From Treponema sp. (GTDB lineage Bacteria; Spirochaetota; Spirochaetia; Treponematales; Breznakiellaceae): 14,956 nt of DNA. Position 1 is the first letter of the stretch. Every line of letters starts with the position of its first letter. The translations under genes were made by a program, and so were the position numbers. The notes under the pieces were generated by a model. That model was not told the DNA's origin. It was given only the letters and a program-made list of their open reading frames with translations, and ran no database searches. Below are positions 7,269 through 12,027 of this stretch, in pieces. Location of the stretch: positions 1-14,956 of the forward strand of contig JAISBK010000002.1 in NCBI GenBank assembly GCA_031266255.1, given 5' to 3'.

Positions 7269-8315
7269 TTAAAATGAGCGAACAGAGAGTATTCGGGGTT
7301 TATCCGATAGTATCTTGTCCCGTTCAGCATAATATACCTGCTCAATTTCACTAACCCGTAGGCTTATATTTTTCTCGTAGATATAGTCCCAGCCAACCCA
7401 CCGGAACCGCGCGCCCTGCGGGAGGGGGTAGTGTACTTCGGGGTTGAGGTGGGTGAACCAAGCCCCTGCCATGGCCGTTCCCAGGTCTCGGCTGAAAAGA
7501 AACTCGCCGCACGCGCTCTGGCATGCGCTTCTTTCCCGCTTTACCAGCGCGTAGAGTGGGCTGAACAGCGCCCCGTCATCCGGCCAGAGGATCTCAAGGT
7601 AATCCCGTTTAGGAACCGCGTGGGCAAAAAACCAGGACATAATATACACCCCATAGCTATTCCCCTGTTTTCCCAGGGCAGAAGCCGCGAGTTCCCGGGT
7701 GCCTGCGGCAAGGCCGATACTATGGGCCAGGGAACGGATTCCCGCTTCCCCCTGTTCCTTCCAAATTTCCAGCAGCAACAGCTCCGTAATATCCTCAGGA
7801 GCATAGACCGATCCTATCATGCCTTCATATACCGGGTCGGTTAGGTCTGCTATCCGTCGGGGAACAGGCCGCTTCCCTAATCCTTTATGATTCACGAGAA
7901 AGACATAGGGCATGGCTCCATAGATGCTGAAGATACCTAAGGGGTCCTGAAGCTCGAGGCCCTGAAACAAAGGATTGACGGGCTGCGGACTGGGCCACGG
8001 GGCAAACCATGCCCGCTTTTCACGATTTGTTAGGAAAGCGTCGGTAAAAAAGTCCCCGTAGCCTGCTTCGGTTACAACCGCGGGAAATTTCTCCCAGGTC
8101 TGGATGGTACTGATGTGGTAATAGATATCCATCCCGCAACTCCCCAAAGGAACAAGCCCCCGCAGCTTTGGCTCATGGACGCGGTTGTACTGACTTTCAA
8201 ATGCCAAATAAGCCTGGGAAAACCGTTCCTTCACCGGACAATAGATATGACCGATAAAATCCAATTCTTCCCGCATGGAATCAGGAATTACCTCACGTGC
8301 CTTCTCTTTTTTCAT
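7269..8315 (-). CDS. ABC substrate-binding-protein-like protein without signal peptide
   Basis: A 348-aa protein with the periplasmic-binding-protein fold of the iron/AfuA-like family, shown by YGAMPYVFLVNHKGLG, the RIADLTDPVYEGMIGSVYAP block (about 154-173), and the following helix. The N-terminus (MKKEKAREVIPDSMREELDF) is charged and has no hydrophobic segment, so it should be cytoplasmic, unlike true ABC receptors. Cysteines occur in IYCPVK (Cys26), GSCGMD (Cys60) and CQSAC (265, 269); I remember a CP-x-K motif near the N-terminus in related cytosolic homologues of anaerobes. The start overlaps the ABC ATPase stop (ATGA), and AGGAG lies 9 nt upstream. It is the last of four coupled genes. 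The ligand is unknown; given the neighbours, a metal or metallocofactor carrier is my guess, and an anion or organic ligand cannot be excluded. Confidence 0.75.
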   Translation of the reverse strand: MKKEKAREVIPDSMREELDFIGHIYCPVKERFSQAYLAFESQYNRVHEPKLRGLVPLGSCGMDIYYHISTIQTWEKFPAVVTEAGYGDFFTDAFLTNREKRAWFAPWPSPQPVNPLFQGLELQDPLGIFSIYGAMPYVFLVNHKGLGKRPVPRRIADLTDPVYEGMIGSVYAPEDITELLLLEIWKEQGEAGIRSLAHSIGLAAGTRELAASALGKQGNSYGVYIMSWFFAHAVPKRDYLEILWPDDGALFSPLYALVKRERSACQSACGEFLFSRDLGTAMAGAWFTHLNPEVHYPLPQGARFRWVGWDYIYEKNISLRVSEIEQVYYAERDKILSDKPRILSVRSF

Positions 8316-9127
8316 GGCGTTATGCTCCTTGTTTTATCCGCTCGTGCGGTTACTTCCGCAAAATAGGCGGGCATATCAAAATCCAGGAGAGCCCCCTCCC
8401 GGAGCCTTTCCCGCAAGTCCATAAACCGCTGGTTAATCGTGGAAAGAAACGCCCGATTGCGCTGTTCCGCCTGAGTGGTCTGGATAATCCTGCGTACCGC
8501 TCCTCCCTGGACGCAGATCCGTAGGTCTCCCAAAAGAGCCAGCGCCGGATCATGGGTGGATACGAGCAGTATCTTATCTTCCCCTGCCAACAGTTCCAAA
8601 GCCTTGGGCCGGTCAACGCCGGCGTTTTCCAGTTCATCAATGAGCACGACCGGCGCAGGGCTCAGGAGCGCGGTGTCGGCAATCATGAGTGAGCGGGATT
8701 GCCCCCCGGAAAGTTGGGTCAGCGGCATATCAGCGTGTATCGCTTCCCCGGTCAGTTGATTAGCCCGGTCAAGGATCCTTTCGACGAGGGTATCCTCAGG
8801 AGCCAGGCATCTACTTTCTCGGTGCATGAGGATAAATTCACGGACCGAAATATCCATAATGAAATGCATGTTCTGCGAAAGCTGGGCTACCATACGATTC
8901 CCCAGGGAAAAACGCAGTTCATCCCTTGGAACCTGATGATCCAGCAGAATCCGCCGGCCCGTGGGCGTATCCCCCTGGGCAAGACAGCCGATATCCTCAA
9001 GGAGTCGGCTTTTTCCTGCACCCGTAGGGCCTACGATACACAGGATATCTCCCCGGTTCAGGGTCAGGTCCAGGGCTTCAGGATGCCCTTCTTTGTCATG
9101 TCCTCCCAAAAGGGTTACACTACGCAT
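8312..9127 (-). CDS. stand-alone ABC-type ATPase
   Basis: A 271-aa ABC nucleotide-binding protein with all core motifs: Walker A GPTGAGKS (33-40), Q-loop near AQLSQ (Gln82), signature LSGGQ (139-143), Walker B VVLIDE (160-165, catalytic Glu165), a D-loop-like ENAGVDR (167-173) and switch His192 in STHD. Between the Q-loop and signature lies a long insert rich in charged residues (about 95-130). ATG 9127 is chosen over the longer frame from 9229 because GAGGGCGG lies just upstream, and the extra N-terminus would sit entirely inside the GTPase gene. It overlaps the GTPase 3' end by 13 nt and the SBP-like gene by 4 nt. No membrane domain is encoded in or beside it. It may power a permease elsewhere or act in solution, for example in cofactor handling. 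Confidence 0.85.
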   Translation of the reverse strand: MRSVTLLGGHDKEGHPEALDLTLNRGDILCIVGPTGAGKSRLLEDIGCLAQGDTPTGRRILLDHQVPRDELRFSLGNRMVAQLSQNMHFIMDISVREFILMHRESRCLAPEDTLVERILDRANQLTGEAIHADMPLTQLSGGQSRSLMIADTALLSPAPVVLIDELENAGVDRPKALELLAGEDKILLVSTHDPALALLGDLRICVQGGAVRRIIQTTQAEQRNRAFLSTINQRFMDLRERLREGALLDFDMPAYFAEVTARADKTRSITP

Positions 9128-9846
9128 GAACCGCCCTCTTGGGAAGCTGCCGCAGGAGGTATGGGGATCTTCTTGGCCGGGAAGCTGCCCGACGTGTAAT
9201 CCGGCCCGATGCGGGTCTCTCCAAAACAATAGGAGCAGAGAGCCACCGGCAGGGGGAAACGGATCTTCCCGTGTTCTAAGCTGACCGTTTCAGGGGCGTT
9301 TTTCAGCCGCCGGGCAAGCTCAAAGGTTCCCTGTCCGGTGAGGCCGTTGACAAACAAGACCTGGGCCTTCCGATTTGCCTTACTCACCCGAAAGGCAAAG
9401 ACCTCCCGTTCAGCCGGGGAAACAATATCCCCTTTGGTTATGAGTACCATATCCGCAAAGATCAGCATAGGCCCGATCTTCCTTGGGGTGTTGACCCCGG
9501 CAAGGCAGTCAATGACGCAAAGCCCGGTTACCCCGCGAATATGAGGTGAACAGCGGTTGCAAAGCCCAGCACTTTCACTAAAGAGGAAGTCCAGCCCCTG
9601 GATCTGGGCCCATTCAACGCAATCCTGAATGTTGATGATGTAATAATGATCCGGACACAGATTCCCCGAGATTCCGGTGAGTACCGGGATGCCCTTTTTC
9701 TGGTATCGCTCGTTATCTTCAGTGGAAATACAGTCAAATTTGACGGCCCCGACCCTAAACCCTTCATGCATGAGGTATTCTGCGGTTTTAATTGCTGCAG
9801 AGGTCTTTCCCGCGGAGGGAGGCCCTGCAAAGGTGATGAGTCTCAT
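9115..9846 (-). CDS. G3E/CobW-HypB-like P-loop GTPase, Cys-rich
   Basis: A 243-aa SIMIBI-class P-loop NTPase resembling the metallochaperones HypB, UreG and CobW. Visible are Walker A GPPSAGKTS (8-16), the switch region after KFDCIS (36-41), a Walker-B-like segment FLFSESAG (87-94) and the base-specificity motif TKGD (137-140). Potential metal ligands are plentiful: Cys39, GNLCPDH (Cys64, His67), CNRCSPH (Cys96, Cys99, His102), Cys110/Cys114 and CSYC (204-207) followed by FGETRIGPD. Family members typically use GTP hydrolysis to deliver a metal to an enzyme or cofactor. There is no clear Shine-Dalgarno; the start overlaps the methyltransferase stop (ATGA), so translation is probably coupled. 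A Ni, Co, Fe or Fe-S client is plausible. I cannot name the subfamily with certainty. Confidence 0.75.
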   Translation of the reverse strand: MRLITFAGPPSAGKTSAAIKTAEYLMHEGFRVGAVKFDCISTEDNERYQKKGIPVLTGISGNLCPDHYYIINIQDCVEWAQIQGLDFLFSESAGLCNRCSPHIRGVTGLCVIDCLAGVNTPRKIGPMLIFADMVLITKGDIVSPAEREVFAFRVSKANRKAQVLFVNGLTGQGTFELARRLKNAPETVSLEHGKIRFPLPVALCSYCFGETRIGPDYTSGSFPAKKIPIPPAAASQEGGSCVV

Positions 9847-10496
9847 GTCCGCACGGTCCCGGGTTTACGAAAAAGGAGCCAGTCGCCGCTTTCCTCGTGG
9901 ATGCAGGTAGGAATACCGATACCCAGGCGCTCCATGACCTGGGCGTAATCCTCGGGCGCGGCACCCTGCATCCGCTTTTCCTGCTGTTCCCCAAAGTCTT
10001 CATGGTTACGCACCGACATGGTTTGGTAAATTGCCTGTTTAAGCGGTGCGCTTCCATAGCCGCCGCCCAGCACGGCTACACCGCCTGGAGCCAGGATCCG
10101 CCATATTTCTTTAAGGCTTGCTTCTTTTTCCCAGAACCACATCGCTCCCCGACTCAACGCGAGATCCACCGACGCTTCCTCTAGGGGCATAGCGTGGACA
10201 TCTCCCTGGAGAACGTTGATGCGTCCCTGGGCTTCCCAGGGAATACGCCGGGCGGCGATGGCGAGCGCGTGAGGGTTTACATCCAGCAAGATCACCGTTC
10301 CCATAAAATCCTTCGCCACCGCTAGTCCCAGATGTCCGCCGCCGCAGCCGATATCCAGGCATTGTCCTTGACGTACCCCGGCAAGGTCCAAAAGCCGGGA
10401 AGCAATCACCGGATAGATGGGAGCAAAGACCGATTCTGCTACTTGATCAAATGCACGGGCCTTTTCAGCCATAGCCGCATTGCTTAGAACCTCCAT
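9843..10496 (-). CDS. class I SAM-dependent methyltransferase
   Basis: A 217-aa Rossmann-fold methyltransferase. Motif I is CLDIGCGGG (46-54), the acidic residue ending strand 2 is Asp72 in ILLDVNP, motif II/III covers GDVHAMPLEEASVDLALSRG, and the post-motif LKEIWRILAPGGVAVLGGG follows the UbiE/Methyltransf_11 pattern. The acceptor cannot be read from the sequence. It is the first of four coupled genes, overlapping the GTPase start (ATGA). Its ATG has AGGGGA only 4 nt upstream, slightly short spacing. A 26-nt hairpin ends 20 nt before the start codon. With a metal-type GTPase and a DUF364 neighbour, methylation of a tetrapyrrole, a thiol ligand or a cofactor precursor is imaginable, but that is inference. 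Confidence 0.85.
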   Translation of the reverse strand: MEVLSNAAMAEKARAFDQVAESVFAPIYPVIASRLLDLAGVRQGQCLDIGCGGGHLGLAVAKDFMGTVILLDVNPHALAIAARRIPWEAQGRINVLQGDVHAMPLEEASVDLALSRGAMWFWEKEASLKEIWRILAPGGVAVLGGGYGSAPLKQAIYQTMSVRNHEDFGEQQEKRMQGAAPEDYAQVMERLGIGIPTCIHEESGDWLLFRKPGTVRT

Positions 10497-10515
10497 ACAC
10501 TCCCCTACTTAGTAG

Positions 10516-10541
10516 GGAGGGTTACGCTCGTATAACCCTCC
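10516..10541 (-). terminator. 3' stem-loop after the orphan gene / leader hairpin of the methyltransferase operon
   Basis: GGAGGGTTA (10516-10524) and TAACCCTCC (10533-10541) form a perfect 9-bp stem with an 8-nt loop. On the minus strand it follows the gene ending at 10566 and precedes the ATG at 10496. There is no T-run; CTACTAAGTAG follows, itself a near-palindrome. It could terminate the upstream transcript weakly, attenuate entry into the methyltransferase operon, or protect a processed end. Confidence 0.5.
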
Positions 10542-10565
10542 GCTTAATTACTCACACGACCAGCA

Positions 10566-10958
10566 TTACATAAAGGCTTTTTCAGATTCTTGTAATTCCT
10601 CTGTTTCTACTGCTGATAGTTCAAAAGAGGTGCCAAGTACAAAATCTTCAGGGAAATCAGTAACCCACTCGTAATATACCACTAACGGTATAACAAAGGT
10701 TACCTCTATGTCATCATGAGACAGCACTAACTGTATCTTACCACCACTTACCATTTCTAGTTTTGATAAGATAAGCAACTTACCTTCTACAGACAGGTCA
10801 AGGTCTCTTTTAACCTTAGAAAACTCAAACCTATAGGTAGCCCCTACATCCAAGTCATCTAGATAATCCGTACTTACGAGATGACCTCCTTGAAACAGAT
10901 AACTTTTTAGAAACTTATCTGCTTCTAATAACTTAGACACCAACCAAAAACTACTCAT
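10566..10958 (-). CDS. hypothetical protein, AT-rich orphan gene
   Basis: A 130-aa protein that I do not recognise. It has no signal peptide, membrane segment or cysteine. Predicted beta-strand-like stretches alternate with acidic turns (TYRFEFSKVKRDLDLSVEGK, LLILSKLEM, KIQLVLSHDDIEVTFVIPLVVYYEW), and the C-terminus is Glu-rich. The start is firm: GGAGGG lies 5 nt before ATG 10958. Codon choice and composition are distinctly AT-rich compared with both neighbours, and it carries its own promoter-like palindromes upstream and a hairpin downstream. It therefore looks like an independent cassette inserted between the DUF364 gene and the methyltransferase operon. Acquisition by transfer is inferred. 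Confidence 0.7.
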   Translation of the reverse strand: MSSFWLVSKLLEADKFLKSYLFQGGHLVSTDYLDDLDVGATYRFEFSKVKRDLDLSVEGKLLILSKLEMVSGGKIQLVLSHDDIEVTFVIPLVVYYEWVTDFPEDFVLGTSFELSAVETEELQESEKAFM

Positions 10959-10991
10959 ACCAACCCTCCATACGTGATGTACCTATTAAAA

Positions 10992-11020
10992 GGTATACCT
11001 GTTTTTCTTATTAACGTTAA
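10992..11020 (-). promoter_or_regulatory. candidate promoter with palindromic -35 and -10 regions
   Basis: On the minus strand TTAACG (11020-11015), a 17-nt spacer and TATACC (10997-10992) fit a sigma-70-type promoter for the orphan gene. The -35 lies inside a perfect 16-bp palindrome, TTATTAACGTTAATAA (11008-11023), and the -10 inside a perfect 10-bp palindrome, AGGTATACCT (10991-11000). This arrangement suggests control by a dimeric regulator. The hexamers match consensus at 4 of 6 positions each. Confidence 0.45.
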
Positions 11021-11049
11021 TAACGTCTCTCGTGTGCTGAAATGATTAC

Positions 11050-11826
11050 CTAAGCATGGCTTACCATTTCTGGGGTTAGACCCACCCGTTTACCGGTATC
11101 AAAAATAAAGGCGCTTTGATTTTCCCCGTTTACAATGGCCCTGCACAAATCCGGATCCGTAACTACAAAACCCTGGAGATCCCGTACTCCCCAGCGAAAG
11201 AGCGAGGGGGCCAAGGGTACGCTGGGGCCTGCCAGGATAAGGCCGGTATGACGGGAGAGTTCCAGGAGCCGGGGCAGGGTCTTATTGGTGAGGGTTACCC
11301 CGGTGGCAAAGACATAATCCTGGAGGGGCAGGAGGAACTCACAGGCAGAATCAGGATAATCCCCAGAAACCGGCCGTTTTTCTAGGATGGAAAGCTGACA
11401 GATTCCCCCTAAAATCTGTTCCAACCGATAAAAATGACCGATGACCGCGACTTTTTTCCCTGCTACCTGGTTTCGGTACACCGTAAAAGCGTCGTCCCCG
11501 TTTCCCTGCATGGACAGGGCCACCGGAGCATGTTCCGGGTCACTCCAGTATGCGTTAATCGCCGCGACGCCAAGGCTGGCTTCTCCGAAATTCCAGGACT
11601 TCGCTGCCGCAGCCAATTCCTTTAAGGTCATGCCCCGGCAAGAATCCGGAAGACAAGCCGGACGGGTCTCAATGGCCAGGGTCATAGCCAGTCCCACTCG
11701 CGTACCAGAACGGACCATAGTCCAATGCTTCCCCTGAATGGCCTCGTCCACCGGGTAATCCGCAGGGATCCCTTGGATAAGTTCGTCATAAAGGGTCCAA
11801 CGGGATGCTTCTTTTGCCTGGTTCAT
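11050..11826 (-). CDS. DUF4213/DUF364 family protein (putative heavy-metal chelation)
   Basis: A 258-aa protein from ATG 11826; a GTG at 11835 is an alternative start. The N-terminal DUF4213-like domain (about 10-95) ends in GVAAINAYW (86-94). The C-terminal Rossmann-like DUF364 domain begins KKVAVIGHFYRLEQI and contains DYVFATGVTLTNKTLPRLL and a GPSVPLAPSLFRWGV segment, all typical of the family. Related structures are described as putative metal-chelating proteins and the family is often found beside metal or cofactor genes; no reaction is established. Cys58 and Cys63 lie in the N-terminal domain. No Shine-Dalgarno precedes either start. It is transcribed toward the methyltransferase-GTPase-ABC genes, separated from them only by the orphan gene, so a shared pathway is likely but unproven. 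Confidence 0.85.
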   Translation of the reverse strand: MNQAKEASRWTLYDELIQGIPADYPVDEAIQGKHWTMVRSGTRVGLAMTLAIETRPACLPDSCRGMTLKELAAAAKSWNFGEASLGVAAINAYWSDPEHAPVALSMQGNGDDAFTVYRNQVAGKKVAVIGHFYRLEQILGGICQLSILEKRPVSGDYPDSACEFLLPLQDYVFATGVTLTNKTLPRLLELSRHTGLILAGPSVPLAPSLFRWGVRDLQGFVVTDPDLCRAIVNGENQSAFIFDTGKRVGLTPEMVSHA

Positions 11827-11833
11827 AGACTTC

Positions 11834-11863
11834 ACTATAACACGACCAAACCAAACAACGCAA
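11834..11863 (-). promoter_or_regulatory. candidate promoter of the DUF364 gene
   Basis: On the minus strand TTGCGT (11863-11858), an 18-nt spacer and TATAGT (11839-11834) resemble a sigma-70 promoter. The -10 matches consensus at 5 of 6 positions. It ends only 7 nt before ATG 11826, which would make the transcript nearly leaderless. Confidence 0.3.
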
Positions 11864-11902
11864 TCATAAAGGGTATAACTTATGCACTATACCGTACTTT
11901 TT

Positions 11903-12024
11903 AACGTGAGTTCGACAAGAAGCAAAAAGTCCGCGAATTACGCGAATGAACGCTAATTTACCCGCGTAATTCGCGGAAATTCGCGTGCATTCGCGGACCC
12001 CTACTATTCCGTCGAACTCACGTT
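11903..12024. repeat. 122-bp inverted-repeat element with perfect 14-bp termini
   Basis: AACGTGAGTTCGAC (11903-11916) and GTCGAACTCACGTT (12011-12024) are exact reverse complements. Inside, CCGCGAATTACGCG (11931-11944) pairs perfectly with CGCGTAATTCGCGG (11963-11976), and a third related arm lies at 11979-11998. The element starts 3 nt after the GH2 stop codon on the minus strand. Its termini match the stem-loop at 6356-6425. It has no coding capacity and resembles a MITE- or REP-type element; it may also serve as the GH2 transcript's end. The rest of the 11836-12027 gap holds nothing else I can identify apart from the candidate promoter. Confidence 0.75.
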
Positions 12025-12027
12025 CCT

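Noticed and set aside
9128..9229. Longer N-terminus for the ABC ATPase from ATG 9229
   Set aside because: The extra 34 residues lie in the GTPase's coding sequence, look random, and precede the normal ABC start.
10497..10565. Riboswitch (for example cobalamin) in front of the methyltransferase operon
   Set aside because: Only 69 nt are available, with one simple hairpin and no B12-box or other conserved riboswitch core.
11903..12024. CRISPR-like array from the repeated CGCGAATT motifs
   Set aside because: The repeats are inverted and unevenly spaced, with no spacers and no cas genes nearby.
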